Part shown: positions 45,264 through 54,225 of the stretch, one piece after another
Position numbering within the stretch: position 1 is the first letter of the stretch
How the letters are laid out: the number at the start of each line of letters is the position of its first letter
NCBI GenBank assembly: GCA_963710275.1
Contig: CAVPZS010000005.1
Span: forward strand, 372,001 to 436,000
Reading direction: 5' to 3'
Source of the DNA: Rhodoblastus sp963710275
GTDB taxonomy: Bacteria > Pseudomonadota > Alphaproteobacteria > Rhizobiales > Beijerinckiaceae
DNA: 64,000 nucleotides
Notes under the pieces: generated by a model
What the model was told of the DNA's origin: nothing
The model's input: the letters and a program-made list of their open reading frames with translations, nothing else
Databases searched by the model: none
Translations under genes and position numbers: made by a program

Positions 45264-45536
45264 TCAGGCTTGCTTGCCCAGCGAAGCGACGCTGGCGGTC
45301 AACCGCGAAACTTTGCGCGAAGCCGTGTTCCTGTGGACGATGCCCTTTTGCGCGGCGCGCATGAGGATCGGTTCGGCGACAGCAAGCGCTGACTTGGCGG
45401 CCGCCTGGTCACCGGAAAGGATCGCTTCCTCGACCTTGCGGACGAATGTGCGCATCTTGCTACGACGCTGACGGTTCACCGACGTGCGGCGGGCGATTTG
45501 ACGGACGGCCTTCTTAGCCGATTTGGTATTGGCCAT
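45264..45536 (-). CDS. rpsT: 30S ribosomal protein S20
   Basis: A 90-residue, strongly basic protein of the small ribosomal subunit that binds 16S rRNA. It starts MANTKSAKKAVRQIARRTSV and contains VNRQRRSKMRTFVRKVEEAI and GIVHRNTASRKVSRL, diagnostic for S20. GAGGA lies 6 nt upstream of the ATG. It is transcribed as a single gene, with terminator-like hairpins on both sides; a palindrome lies in its leader. Confidence 0.97.
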   Translation of the reverse strand: MANTKSAKKAVRQIARRTSVNRQRRSKMRTFVRKVEEAILSGDQAAAKSALAVAEPILMRAAQKGIVHRNTASRKVSRLTASVASLGKQA

Positions 45537-45572
45537 GTTTATCCTCGGGCGAATGCCGCAGCCAAATTTAAT

Positions 45573-45586
45573 CGACTGCGCAGTCG
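45573..45586. repeat. 14-bp palindrome in the rpsT leader
   Basis: CGACTGCGCAGTCG is a perfect palindrome 37-50 nt upstream of the rpsT start. It could be an operator, or the base of a leader hairpin used in S20 autoregulation. No regulator is implied by the sequence. Confidence 0.4.
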
Positions 45587-45596
45587 AAAACGATGA

Positions 45597-45617
45597 CGGC
45601 GCCTTTTGCAGGCGCCG
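45597..45617 (-). terminator. Hairpin downstream of the enoyl-CoA hydratase gene
   Basis: CGGCGCC-TTTTGCA-GGCGCCG, a 7-bp stem, 71 nt after the hydratase stop; on the minus strand it is followed by TCATCGTTTT. Confidence 0.5.
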
Positions 45618-45688
45618 CGAGTGCTGGGTTATAAGCGCGAAACGGGCGATCCGTCAACGCGCGATTTCACCGATCGCGCGATTCCAGA

Positions 45689-46462
45689 TCAACGGTTCTT
45701 GAAATGTGGCGTCCGCTTTTCGATGAAGGCGGCCATGCCTTCTTTCTGGTCCAGCGTGGCGAAAGCGGCATGGAAATTCCGTCGTTCGAATTTCACGCCT
45801 TCCGCCAAGGTCGACGCGTGAGCAGTGTTCACGCAATCCTTGATCTGCATCGCGATCGGCAAGGACATGGATGCGATGAACCCAGCCACCTTCATGGCCT
45901 CATCCAACAAAGATTCTGCAGGCACGACGCGAGAGACGAGGCCCGCGCGCTCCGCCTCTTCCGCATTCATCATCCGGCCCGTAAGGCACATTTCCATCGC
46001 CTTGGATTTTCCGACCAGCCTTGTCAGTCTTTGCGTCCCGCCGGCGCCGGGGAGAATGCCGAGCTTGATTTCAGGCTGGCCAAATTTGGCGTTTTCTGCA
46101 GCCAGAATGATGTCGCACATCATGGCCAGTTCGCAACCGCCGCCCAAAGCGAATCCGGCCACGGCGGCGACCGCGGGCTTGCGAAAATGGGAAAGCCTTT
46201 CCCAGCTCGCGATCGTGTCGCTGAGATAGGCGTCCATATAGGTCAGATTCGAGAGTTCCTTGATGTCGGCGCCAGCGGCGAAAGCCTTCTCCGAACCGGT
46301 AAGAACCAAGGCGCCGATTTCGCGGTCTTTTTCGAAAACGTCCAACGCGACATTCAGTTCGAGGATCAAAGCTGAATTCAGGGCGTTCAAGGCTTTCGGA
46401 CGATTGAGCCGAATAAGGCCCACTGAGCCGTGCGTTTCGACAAGGATATTTTCGTAGTCCAT
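45689..46462 (-). CDS. Enoyl-CoA hydratase (crotonase family)
   Basis: A 257-residue crotonase that hydrates trans-2-enoyl-CoA. The oxyanion-hole and first catalytic Glu regions are AFAAGADIKEL and GFALGGGCELAMMCDII; the second Glu lies in FGQPEIKLGILPGAGGTQRL, both as in FadB1/EchA hydratases. GGAAGGGG precedes the ATG. It may work with the 3-hydroxyacyl-CoA dehydrogenase and ETF encoded about 8 kb away in short-chain acyl-CoA oxidation. It is 69 nt downstream of cysK, separated by a hairpin that overlaps its Shine-Dalgarno. Confidence 0.94.
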   Translation of the reverse strand: MDYENILVETHGSVGLIRLNRPKALNALNSALILELNVALDVFEKDREIGALVLTGSEKAFAAGADIKELSNLTYMDAYLSDTIASWERLSHFRKPAVAAVAGFALGGGCELAMMCDIILAAENAKFGQPEIKLGILPGAGGTQRLTRLVGKSKAMEMCLTGRMMNAEEAERAGLVSRVVPAESLLDEAMKVAGFIASMSLPIAMQIKDCVNTAHASTLAEGVKFERRNFHAAFATLDQKEGMAAFIEKRTPHFKNR

Positions 46463-46470
46463 GGAGCGCC

Positions 46471-46512
46471 CCTTCCGGCTCGTTCGCCCACTGGTTAACG
46501 GAGCCGGAAAGG
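46471..46512 (-). promoter_or_regulatory. Hairpin in the cysK to enoyl-CoA hydratase spacer
   Basis: TTCCGGCTC (46473-46481) and GAGCCGGAA (46501-46509) form a perfect 9-bp stem with a 19-nt loop, extended by CC/GG past one bulged A. One arm contains the GGAAGGGG Shine-Dalgarno of the enoyl-CoA hydratase. It could sequester that site or act as a weak terminator of cysK; no T-run follows. Confidence 0.45.
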
Positions 46513-46531
46513 ATTGGGAAGAGTTACGTCG

Positions 46532-47515
46532 TCAGAGTCCTTCAAACAGCGCTGTCGAGAGATAGCGCTCCGCGAAGGAGGGGATGATGATGACGATCGT
46601 CTTGCCTTCCGAACTCGGCCTCGCAGCGACCTGCAGAGCCGCCGCAACGGCGGCGCCGGAGGAGATGCCAACCGGGACGCCTTCGATGCGCGCGACCTGT
46701 CGGGCCGTTTCAATCGCGGTGGCGCTGTCGACCGTCACCACCTCGTCGATAACGCCGCGGTCCAGCACAGCCGGCACGAAGCCCGCGCCAATGCCCTGGA
46801 TCTTGTGTGGCCCGGGCTGGCCGCCGGACAGCACCGGGGATTCGACGGGCTCGACAGCGATTATCTTGACGCCCGGCTTGCGCGCCTTGAGCACTTCGCC
46901 CACGCCGGTGATGGTGCCGCCGGTGCCGACGCCGGAAATAACGATGTCCACGCCGCCGTCCGTATCATTCCAGATTTCTTCAGCCGTGGTGCGCCGGTGA
47001 ATGTCGGGGTTGGCGGGATTTTCGAACTGCGCCGGCGTAATGGCGTCAGGTGTCGACTCGACCAGTTCAGCTGCCTTGGCGATCGCGCCTTTCATGCCCT
47101 GGGCCGCCGGCGTCAAAACCAGTTCGGCGCCGAGCAGGGCCAGCATCTTGCGCCGCTCGATCGACATGGATTCGGGCATGACGAGCTGCAATTTATAGCC
47201 GCGGGCGGCGGCTACGAACGCCAAGGCGATGCCGGTATTGCCGGAGGTCGGTTCAATCAACACGGTCTTGCCCGGCTTGATCTTGCCTTGCGCCTCCAGC
47301 GCATCGATCATCGAAACGCCAATGCGATCCTTGACCGAGGCGATAGGGTTGAAAAACTCGAGCTTGGCGACAAGCTTCGCCTTGACCCCTCGCGCCGCGG
47401 CGATCCGGTCGAACCGCACCAAGGGCGTATCGCCGATGGTTTCCGTGATCGAATCATAAATTTTCCCGCGCCCCGGTTTTTTCGTCGCGCCTGCGGTTTT
47501 AACGACTTCATTCAT
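46532..47515 (-). CDS. cysK: Cysteine synthase A (O-acetylserine sulfhydrylase)
   Basis: CysK makes cysteine from O-acetylserine and sulfide with PLP. The 327-residue protein starts at ATG 47515, with AGGGGATT upstream. The PLP lysine lies in FFNPIASVKDRIG, the substrate loop is PTSGNTGIALAF, the phosphate loop GVGTGGTITG, and the C-terminal EPVESPVLSGGQPGPHKIQG is typical of CysK. An N-terminal basic extension (KTAGATKKPGRGK) precedes the catalytic core. Cytoplasmic. Confidence 0.96.
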   Translation of the reverse strand: MNEVVKTAGATKKPGRGKIYDSITETIGDTPLVRFDRIAAARGVKAKLVAKLEFFNPIASVKDRIGVSMIDALEAQGKIKPGKTVLIEPTSGNTGIALAFVAAARGYKLQLVMPESMSIERRKMLALLGAELVLTPAAQGMKGAIAKAAELVESTPDAITPAQFENPANPDIHRRTTAEEIWNDTDGGVDIVISGVGTGGTITGVGEVLKARKPGVKIIAVEPVESPVLSGGQPGPHKIQGIGAGFVPAVLDRGVIDEVVTVDSATAIETARQVARIEGVPVGISSGAAVAAALQVAARPSSEGKTIVIIIPSFAERYLSTALFEGL

Positions 47516-47616
47516 CTCGGTAATCCCCTTGCAAACTGAGGCTCTATCGGTCCAGACTAGCAAAGATGACAAAAATTGTCGACTAATGACTATCCAATCA
47601 ATGGTCGAATTTTTCT

Positions 47617-48078
47617 CTAGACAGAACTTGCGTTCCGACCGGTCGAGCCGAATCCTCCCTCTCCTCGGATCGTCTTTGACACATCCTCAGCGAGCACAAG
47701 TCGCGCCTGAGGCGCCGGAGCGACGACGAGCTGTGCAATCCGGGCGCCGCGAATGATTTCAAAGGGATCCGCGCCATGGTTGACAAGAATGACGCCCACC
47801 TCGCCGCGATAATCGCTGTCAATCGTGCCCGGCGCATTCAGGACGGTGACGCCATGGTTGAGCGCGAGACCAGAACGCGGGCGTACTTGCGCCTCATAAC
47901 CGGCGGTAACTTCCATGATGAGGCCCGTCGGTATCAAAGCGCGTCCGCCTGGCGGCAAAGACAGGGGCGCGCCGGCGGGAAGGGCGGCGACGAGGTCGAG
48001 CCCCGCAGCTCCAGCGCTTTGATAGGCCGGCAATGGCAGACCCTCGGCATGGGGCAGGCGCTTGATCTTGATTTCCAA
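47617..48078 (-). CDS. dut: Deoxyuridine 5'-triphosphate nucleotidohydrolase (dUTPase)
   Basis: Dut hydrolyses dUTP to dUMP, keeping uracil out of DNA and feeding thymidylate synthesis. All five trimeric dUTPase motifs are present: SAGAAGLDL, PRSGLALNHG, GTIDSDYRGE, RIAQLVV and RGEGGFGSTG. The TTG start at 48078 (153 residues) has GAGGA 8 nt upstream and begins directly after the coaBC stop; the longer open frame to 48123 overlaps coaBC and has no better start. It is last in ubiE-ubiB-coaBC-dut. Confidence 0.95.
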   Translation of the reverse strand: MEIKIKRLPHAEGLPLPAYQSAGAAGLDLVAALPAGAPLSLPPGGRALIPTGLIMEVTAGYEAQVRPRSGLALNHGVTVLNAPGTIDSDYRGEVGVILVNHGADPFEIIRGARIAQLVVAPAPQARLVLAEDVSKTIRGEGGFGSTGRNASSV

Positions 48079-48079
48079 A

Positions 48080-49333
48080 TTAACGGTCCTCGCGCTTGGA
48101 AAAAATGTCTCCGATATGCGCAATCAGCCGCCGCGCAGCCTCGTCCTTGCCAAGTTTCGGCCAGGCTGACGCGCCTTTAGCGTCGACGATCACCAACGTG
48201 TTTTCTTCTCCACCCATGACCCCTGTCAGCGGGCTGACGTCGTTTGCGACGATCAGATCGCAACCTTTGCGCATGAGCTTCGCCCGGGCATGGTCGATCA
48301 AATTCTCGGTTTCGGCAGCGAAACCGACGACCAAAAGGGGACGGTTTTTCGACCGGCGCGCCACGCTCGCCAAAATGTCCGGGTTTTCGATCAGCCGCAG
48401 GACCGGCGGCCCGTCATCGCCCTTCTTGATTTTCTGGGCTCCACTGGCGGCGATGCGCCAGTCGGCGACTGCGGCGGTAGCAACGAAGACGTCGCACGGA
48501 AGAGCGGATTCGACCGCTTCCGCCATTTCCTGCGCTGTTTCCACCTTAACAAGGCGCACGCCTTGGGGAGCGGCCAAAGCGACGGGTCCGGAAATCAGGA
48601 CCACCTCCGCGCCGGCCCCGGACGCAGCTGCAGCTATGGCATAGCCTTGCTTGCCCGACGAACGGTTGGCGATGTAGCGGACCGGATCAATCGGCTCATG
48701 GGTCGGCCCGGCGGTAATAATGATTTTGCGACCGCTGAGGCCACTGATCGACGGGTCCGCTTTTTTGGCCAAGCCGCCCTTCGCGCCCAACGCCTTCTGA
48801 ATCGCGTCAAAAATTTCCTCGGGCTCCGCCATCCGGCCGGGACCAAATTCGCCACACGCCATCGCCCCATCGTTCGGACCGATAAAGCTCATTCCGTCGG
48901 CGCGCAATTGCGCCAGATTTCTTTGCGTCGCCGGGTGAACGAACATCCTCCAGTTCATCGCCGGCGCGGCGAGAGCCGTCTTGTCGGAAGCAAGCAGTAG
49001 CGTCGAGGCAAGATCATTGGCCACGCCTTGCGCCGCCTTTGCCAAGAGGTCTGCGGTGGCCGGAGCGACGACGACAAGATCGGCCTGGCGGCTCAATTCG
49101 ATATGGCCCATTTCCGTCTCATCGGTCAGCGAGAACAAATCCTCGTAGACCTTGTTCCCGCTCAGGCTGGCGAGCGAAAGCGGCGTGACGAATTGCGCGC
49201 CGGCCTTCGTCAAGACAACGCGAACCTGCATTTCCGCCGTCCGGAGGAGGCGAATGAGTTCGAGGCTTTTGTAGGCGGCGATGCCGCCGCCTACAATCAG
49301 CAGGATCGAGGGATTCTTGATGGGCGCCGCCAT
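48080..49333 (-). CDS. coaBC: Bifunctional phosphopantothenoylcysteine decarboxylase / phosphopantothenate-cysteine ligase
   Basis: CoaBC performs two steps of coenzyme A synthesis. The 417-residue protein has the N-terminal FMN-dependent CoaC domain (LLIVGGGIAAYKSLELIRLL, the catalytic His in MGHIELSRQADL, and APAMNWRMF) and the C-terminal CoaB domain (IITAGPTHEPIDPVRYIANR, SSGKQGYAIA, LVVGFAAETENL). It lies 10 nt downstream of ubiB and is coupled to dut. Confidence 0.97.
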   Translation of the reverse strand: MAAPIKNPSILLIVGGGIAAYKSLELIRLLRTAEMQVRVVLTKAGAQFVTPLSLASLSGNKVYEDLFSLTDETEMGHIELSRQADLVVVAPATADLLAKAAQGVANDLASTLLLASDKTALAAPAMNWRMFVHPATQRNLAQLRADGMSFIGPNDGAMACGEFGPGRMAEPEEIFDAIQKALGAKGGLAKKADPSISGLSGRKIIITAGPTHEPIDPVRYIANRSSGKQGYAIAAAASGAGAEVVLISGPVALAAPQGVRLVKVETAQEMAEAVESALPCDVFVATAAVADWRIAASGAQKIKKGDDGPPVLRLIENPDILASVARRSKNRPLLVVGFAAETENLIDHARAKLMRKGCDLIVANDVSPLTGVMGGEENTLVIVDAKGASAWPKLGKDEAARRLIAHIGDIFSKREDR

Positions 49334-49343
49334 GCCAGCCTCC

Positions 49344-50903
49344 TCAACGCCAAAGCAGCAAGACTATGCCAACAAGGGCAAGACCAAAACCGAAACGCCA
49401 AATTCGCTGGCCGGCTGCATTTGCTTTGCCCAGGGCCGACACGGTCTGAGGCGCCAGGGCCAAGCCATGCTCGGTCATTGTCTCCAATTTTTCGATAATG
49501 CGCCCTGCGCGCGTCAGCAAATCCGGCGTCTGGGCCGCCACATGGGCCAGAGCGCCCAAACTGTGGCCAACGTCGGCAATTTTCCCGCGTGGACCAAGAT
49601 TGTCCTCCATCCAGCTGCGCACGACAGGCTCCGCCGTGGACCACATGTCCAGCCGCGGGTCGAGCGATCGCGCAACGCCTTCGACCACGACCATGGTCTT
49701 TTGCAACATGACCAGCTCGATTCGCGTGCGCATGTCGAAGAGCGCGGTGATCTCAAACAACAGAGTCAGAAGCTTGGCCATGGAAATTTCGTCGGCCCGC
49801 CGCGAATGGATCGGTTCGCCAACGGCGCGAATCGCCTGGGCAAAGTCGGCCACGCGATAATGCGCCGGCACATATCCCGCCTCGAAATGCACTTCAGCCA
49901 CCCGCTGATAGTCGCGGGTGATGAACCCGAAGAGAATTTCCGCGAGAAAACGGCGCTCCTTGACGCCGAGTCGCCCCATGATGCCAAAATCCACTGCGGC
50001 TAAACGGCCCTGGGCGGTCAGGAACAAATTACCCGGATGCATGTCGGCGTGGAAAAAACCGTCCCGGACGGCATGCCGCAGGAAAGACTGGATCAACGTT
50101 CTACCGAGCCGCGGCAGATCCGCTCCAGAGCGCCGCAAGGATTCGACGTCGGAAAGCGGAATGCCTTCGATCCATTCGAGAGTCATGACCTCGCGGGCGC
50201 ACCGGTTCCAATCGACGCGCGGGACCAGAAAATCATCATCGCCTACGGTGTTTTCCGCGAATTCGGATGCGGCCGCGGCCTCCAGCCGAAAATCCATTTC
50301 GATCTTGACCGAACGCGCCAGCGTTTCGACAACGCCGATTGCATTCAGCCTTTGCGCTTCGGGCGAAAACCTTTCCGCCATTCGAGCGGCAAAAAACATG
50401 TCGCCCAGGTCGCGCCTGAAACGGCGCTCGATGCCAGGTCGCAGGACCTTGACTGCGACGGGACGAGCGATGCCCTCTTCGACGATTTTGCCTTTGTGCA
50501 CTTGCGCGACCGAAGCGGCCGCCACGGGTTCGCTCAGTTCGGAGAAAACGCTCGCCAACGGACGCGCAAAGGCTCTTTCGATGACGCTGACCGCCACGTC
50601 AAGCGCGAACGGCTCCATCCGATCTTGCAAGGCTTCGAGTTCGCGCGCTACGGCGACGCCGACCACATCAGGCCGTGTCGCCAGGGTCTGGCCCAGTTTG
50701 ACGTAAGAGGGGCCGAGCCTGGCGATGGCCGGCGCCAAGCGCGTCATGCCGCCGTCGCGCCGCGCAACGAGCTTGGTGAGAAAAAGCGCTAGACGCGCCT
50801 CGGTCGGGAGGCCGACGCCATCGATACCCGAAAATACGCCCTCGCGCGCCAGAATGGCGCCGGCGCGGCCAAGCCGCAAAACATGGCCAAGGGATGCAAA
50901 CAC
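49344..50903 (-). CDS. ubiB: Ubiquinone biosynthesis protein UbiB (ABC1/ADCK-type kinase-like)
   Basis: UbiB is an atypical kinase-like ATPase needed for ubiquinone synthesis. The 519-residue protein contains the KxGQ region (LGPSYVKLGQTLATRPDVVG), the A-rich nucleotide loop (VAAASVAQVHKG), the VKVLRPGIERRF lysine block and the HADMHPGN catalytic motif with the DFG in AVDFGIMGRL. A C-terminal hydrophobic pair (RIWRFGFGLALVGIVLLLW) anchors it to the membrane. It follows ubiE by 17 nt. Confidence 0.96.
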   Translation of the reverse strand: MFASLGHVLRLGRAGAILAREGVFSGIDGVGLPTEARLALFLTKLVARRDGGMTRLAPAIARLGPSYVKLGQTLATRPDVVGVAVARELEALQDRMEPFALDVAVSVIERAFARPLASVFSELSEPVAAASVAQVHKGKIVEEGIARPVAVKVLRPGIERRFRRDLGDMFFAARMAERFSPEAQRLNAIGVVETLARSVKIEMDFRLEAAAASEFAENTVGDDDFLVPRVDWNRCAREVMTLEWIEGIPLSDVESLRRSGADLPRLGRTLIQSFLRHAVRDGFFHADMHPGNLFLTAQGRLAAVDFGIMGRLGVKERRFLAEILFGFITRDYQRVAEVHFEAGYVPAHYRVADFAQAIRAVGEPIHSRRADEISMAKLLTLLFEITALFDMRTRIELVMLQKTMVVVEGVARSLDPRLDMWSTAEPVVRSWMEDNLGPRGKIADVGHSLGALAHVAAQTPDLLTRAGRIIEKLETMTEHGLALAPQTVSALGKANAAGQRIWRFGFGLALVGIVLLLWR

Positions 50904-50920
50904 TCAGGACGCCCGATCTT

Positions 50921-51724
50921 TCACAGTTTCCAGCCGGAATGGATGGCGACGACGCCGCCCGTCAGCCGGGTGAAGCCAACTCTTTTGAAGCCCGCTTTCT
51001 CGATCATGGCTGCAAATTCCTCAGCGGCCGGGAATTGGCGGATCAATTCGACCAGATAGCGATAGGGCTCTGCCTCGCCCGTCACTATTCGGCCCATCAA
51101 TGGGATCATTGAAAAGGAATAGGATTCATAGATTTTCGCCAGCAGGGGCGCCTCGACTTGCGAAAATTCGAGGCAAAGGAAATGTCCGCCACGCTTCAGC
51201 GTACGATAGGCCTCGCTCAGGGCCTTTTCGATCCGGGGCACGTTGCGGATGCCGAACGCAATCGTATAGGCATCAAATTCGCCGTCCGGGAAAGGGAGGT
51301 CCTCGGCATTGGCTTCGATAAAGGTCAAATGGTCGGCGAGGCCTTTTTTGTTCGCCCGGCTGCGTCCAACTTCCAGCATGTCGCCATTGATGTCGAGTAC
51401 GGTAACCTTGGTTTGCGGGCCGCCGGCGCGCGCCACGCGAAAGGCGACGTCGCCCGTGCCGCCCGCGACATCAAGGTGCTTGAAGGGACCATGTTTCGAA
51501 GGATGGATTTTTGCGACAAATACATCCTTCCAGATGCGGTGCAGGCCACCTGACATGAGGTCGTTCATCACATCGTAGCGATGCGCAACCTTCTGAAATA
51601 CTTCATCGACCAGACCTTGCTTATCGCCGAGCGGGACCTCGGAATAGCCGAAATGGGTGCGGTCTCCGCGGATTTGACTTTCACTTGCGTCTCGAATGGC
51701 GTCTGACGACTGCGCGTCCTGCAT
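50921..51724 (-). CDS. ubiE: Bifunctional demethylmenaquinone/2-methoxy-6-polyprenyl-1,4-benzoquinol methylase
   Basis: UbiE C-methylates the quinone ring in ubiquinone synthesis. The 267-residue protein starts at ATG 51724, with GGAGG 7 nt upstream. It shows VFQKVAHRYDVMNDLMSGGL, the SAM-binding LDVAGGTGDVAFRVA, DINGDMLEVG and the family signature YTIAFGIRNVPRIEKAL, ending GGVVAIHSGWKL. It is the first gene of the ubiE-ubiB-coaBC-dut operon and is divergent from mutM. Confidence 0.96.
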   Translation of the reverse strand: MQDAQSSDAIRDASESQIRGDRTHFGYSEVPLGDKQGLVDEVFQKVAHRYDVMNDLMSGGLHRIWKDVFVAKIHPSKHGPFKHLDVAGGTGDVAFRVARAGGPQTKVTVLDINGDMLEVGRSRANKKGLADHLTFIEANAEDLPFPDGEFDAYTIAFGIRNVPRIEKALSEAYRTLKRGGHFLCLEFSQVEAPLLAKIYESYSFSMIPLMGRIVTGEAEPYRYLVELIRQFPAAEEFAAMIEKAGFKRVGFTRLTGGVVAIHSGWKL

Positions 51725-51814
51725 TGCATTTCCTCCCCGCATCGGGCGGACCATAGCGCGACCGCTCGCGCAAGGCTATCTAGCGCGGTAAGACAAGGAT
51801 GAGAAGGGAACGAA

Positions 51815-52696
51815 ATGCCAGAATTGCCTGAGGTCGAGACAGTGCGGCGCGGCTTGGAGCCAACTCTCGTCGGCGCACGAATTCTGCGGGTCGAGCTCAG
51901 GCGCGGGGACCTCCGCTTTCCCTTTCCGCAGAATTTCGCCGAAAATCTGACCGGCCGACGTATCGAAAGCCTCAACCGTCGCGCCAAATATCTGGTTGCC
52001 GTTCTGGATGATGGCGGCGCCCTGATCGCTCATCTTGGAATGAGCGGCTCGTTTCGCGTCGAAGGGGGAGAAAGCGATGTCGAGACGCCGGGCGGTTTCG
52101 TTTTGGCGCGGTCGAAGAATCCGGCTCACGACCACGTTGTGCTGCACTTTGAAAACAGGCAGGTCATCTATAATGATCCTCGCCGCTTCGGCTTCATGAC
52201 CCTTGCTCGCGAAGCGGAGCTGAACTTCCACCCTTTTTTTCGCGAACTTGGGGTCGAACCCCTGTCGAACTCCTTCGACGCCAAGGTTTTGGCCCGCCTT
52301 TTCAGCAACCGAAGAACGGCAGTCAAATCCGCCCTTCTGGACCAGAAGCTGATCGCGGGGTTGGGGAATATCTACGTATGCGAGGCGCTTCACCGCTCGG
52401 GCCTGTCGCCCAATCGCCCGGCGGCCGATCTTGTAAAAGCCGGCGGCGCACCGACGAAAACTGCCGAAAGGCTGGCGCGAGCCATTCGCGACGTGCTCAC
52501 GGAAGCCGTCGCCGCGGGAGGCTCCTCGCTCCGCGATCATCGCCAGGCAGACGGCTCGCTCGGTTACTTCCAGCATAATTTTCGTGTTTACGGACGAACG
52601 GGGCAGACTTGCGCGACACCTGCCTGTGCAGGGATAATCATGCGGCAGACTCAAAATGGCCGTTCGACCTTTTTTTGCCCGAAATGCCAGAACTGA
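51815..52696 (+). CDS. mutM: Formamidopyrimidine-DNA glycosylase
   Basis: MutM (Fpg) removes 8-oxoguanine and formamidopyrimidines. The 293-residue protein begins PELPEVETVRRGLEP after the initiator Met, where Pro2 is the nucleophile and Glu3 the catalytic acid. Lys58-region RRAKYLVAVLDDGG, the H2TH region QKLIAGLGNIYVCEALHRSG and the C-terminal zinc finger (Cys-X2-type pair in GQTCATPACAG and FFCPKCQN) are all present. It faces ubiE across a 90-nt divergent region. Confidence 0.97.
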   Translation: MPELPEVETVRRGLEPTLVGARILRVELRRGDLRFPFPQNFAENLTGRRIESLNRRAKYLVAVLDDGGALIAHLGMSGSFRVEGGESDVETPGGFVLARSKNPAHDHVVLHFENRQVIYNDPRRFGFMTLAREAELNFHPFFRELGVEPLSNSFDAKVLARLFSNRRTAVKSALLDQKLIAGLGNIYVCEALHRSGLSPNRPAADLVKAGGAPTKTAERLARAIRDVLTEAVAAGGSSLRDHRQADGSLGYFQHNFRVYGRTGQTCATPACAGIIMRQTQNGRSTFFCPKCQN

Positions 52697-52712
52697 TCCG
52701 GGGAGCACGAGA

Positions 52713-53508
52713 TTGGCGAACAGGGCGATCGGTTTTGATTCGATGCTAAAACTTTTTGGCGGCATCCCCAAAAAAACCGTCTCGGAAATTGAAGTTTCCC
52801 ATGAAGGCGTCAGATTTCGCATTACCCTCAAAAGGGTCGGCTCGGCGCGGCGCTTAACCCTGCGCGTTCGCGCCGCGACACGGGACGCCGTCCTGACAAT
52901 GCCTACGCGGACAGGTCTTCGCCAGGCGCAAGAGTTCGCGCAAAACCACGCCGCCTGGATTGCGCAACGTATGGCGCGGCTGCCGCAGCAGTTGCCTTTT
53001 CGACCCGGAACGAAAATTTCGCTGCGCGGTGTCGAGCATATTCTTTGCCACCGCCAGGACTCCCAGGCGAGGCGAGGCCCGGTCTGGCTCGAAGAGCAGG
53101 ACGGGTTCCTCTCCATCTGCGCTGGCGGCGATCCTGCCCATTTTGAACGGCGCATAGCTGATTTTCTTCGTCGCGAGGCCCGGCGCGACCTCGAAATCAG
53201 CCGTCCGCCGTCATTCTTCGGTCGTGGGGCGCGCGCCCAGCGCGCTCTCCCTGCGCGACACGTCGAGTCGCTGGGGATCGTGCTCGTCAAAGGGCGCGTT
53301 GAATTTTTCTTGGCGTCTAATTCTCGCGCCGCCCTTCGTCCTTGATTACCTGGCGGCACACGAAACGGCTCATTTGAAGCACCACGACCATTCGGAAAGA
53401 TTTTGGACTCTGACGAAGGGCCTTTGCCCGCAGACGGATCGGGCCGAGGCCTGGCTGAAGGCGCACGGCGCGCAACTTCACCGCTATGGACGCGGCGCTG
53501 ATGATTAA
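52713..53508 (+). CDS. YgjP-like (DUF45) zinc metalloprotease, frameshifted as sequenced
   Basis: A SprT/M48-like metal-dependent hydrolase of the YgjP family. Frame 1 from TTG 52713 (GGGAG 7 nt upstream) covers the N-terminal domain to RREARRDLEI. A shift of one extra base at about 53196-53202 leads into the frame with VRRHSSVVGRAPSALSLRDT, SRWGSCSSKGALNFSWRLIL and the zinc motif HETAHLKHHDHSERFW. Removing one base gives 264 residues, the normal length. The metal ligands are intact, so it is probably functional with a consensus error. The stop overlaps the trmB stop region by 4 nt on the other strand. Confidence 0.87.
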
Positions 53509-54212
53509 CGCCGAATGAAAGTCAGATAAGACGGCGGACGCCCTTCGCGCAACGCCTTGGCCTCGTAACGCGTGCTTGGCCAGTCTGCCCACGGAATCAG
53601 CCATTCGCTGGCTTTTTTCGCCGGCCAGAGAAAATCGGGAGAGCGAAAAATACGCGCGAGCGTCCAGCCGGCGTAATCATCGATATCGGTGGCAAATCGC
53701 AACTCCGCGCCAGGACGCATGACGCGCGCCAGGCGCACCAACATCGCATCGGAGACGAAGCGCCGCTCCTTATGCCGTCTCTTGGGCCAAGGATCGGGAT
53801 AAAGCAGGCTGACGCCGGACAGACTGCCGGGGGGCAGGGCGTCGATGACCTCGCCGGCGTCGCCCGGATGGACGCGAATATTATCCAGGTCTCGCATTTC
53901 GATTTCGGCCAGAAGCTTCGCGACGCCGTTGATGAAAGGCTCGCAGCCGAAATAGCCTCGTTCGGGGTGCGCCTGGGCGTCGGCGGCGAGATGCTCGCCG
54001 CCGCCAAAGCCGATTTCGAGCCGCAAGTCATCCGGGCGCCGAAGGAAAAGCCCGCCGGGATCGGCCAATCCGGAAAAATCGACGCGGATTTTCGGGAGCA
54101 GCGTCTCCATCAGGCCCGCCTGATAGGGACGCAATGCCTTTCCCTTGCGTCTGCCAAAAAGCCCCGCGTCGCGACGAGCGTGACGCGGTTCTTCGGATCG
54201 TGCCGATTTCAT
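53505..54212 (-). CDS. trmB: tRNA (guanine-N7-)-methyltransferase
   Basis: TrmB makes m7G46 in tRNA. The 235-residue protein contains the SAM loop LRLEIGFGGGEHLAADAQ, ERGYFGCEPFINGVAK and the signature YPDPWPKRRHKERRFVSDAM, with DDYAGWTL and WPSTRYEAKALREG near the C-terminus. It follows metK by 13 nt on the same strand, the usual order in Hyphomicrobiales (metK-trmB). It converges with the YgjP-like gene. Confidence 0.96.
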   Translation of the reverse strand: MKSARSEEPRHARRDAGLFGRRKGKALRPYQAGLMETLLPKIRVDFSGLADPGGLFLRRPDDLRLEIGFGGGEHLAADAQAHPERGYFGCEPFINGVAKLLAEIEMRDLDNIRVHPGDAGEVIDALPPGSLSGVSLLYPDPWPKRRHKERRFVSDAMLVRLARVMRPGAELRFATDIDDYAGWTLARIFRSPDFLWPAKKASEWLIPWADWPSTRYEAKALREGRPPSYLTFIRR

Positions 54213-54225
54213 GCCGTTTCCGCTT

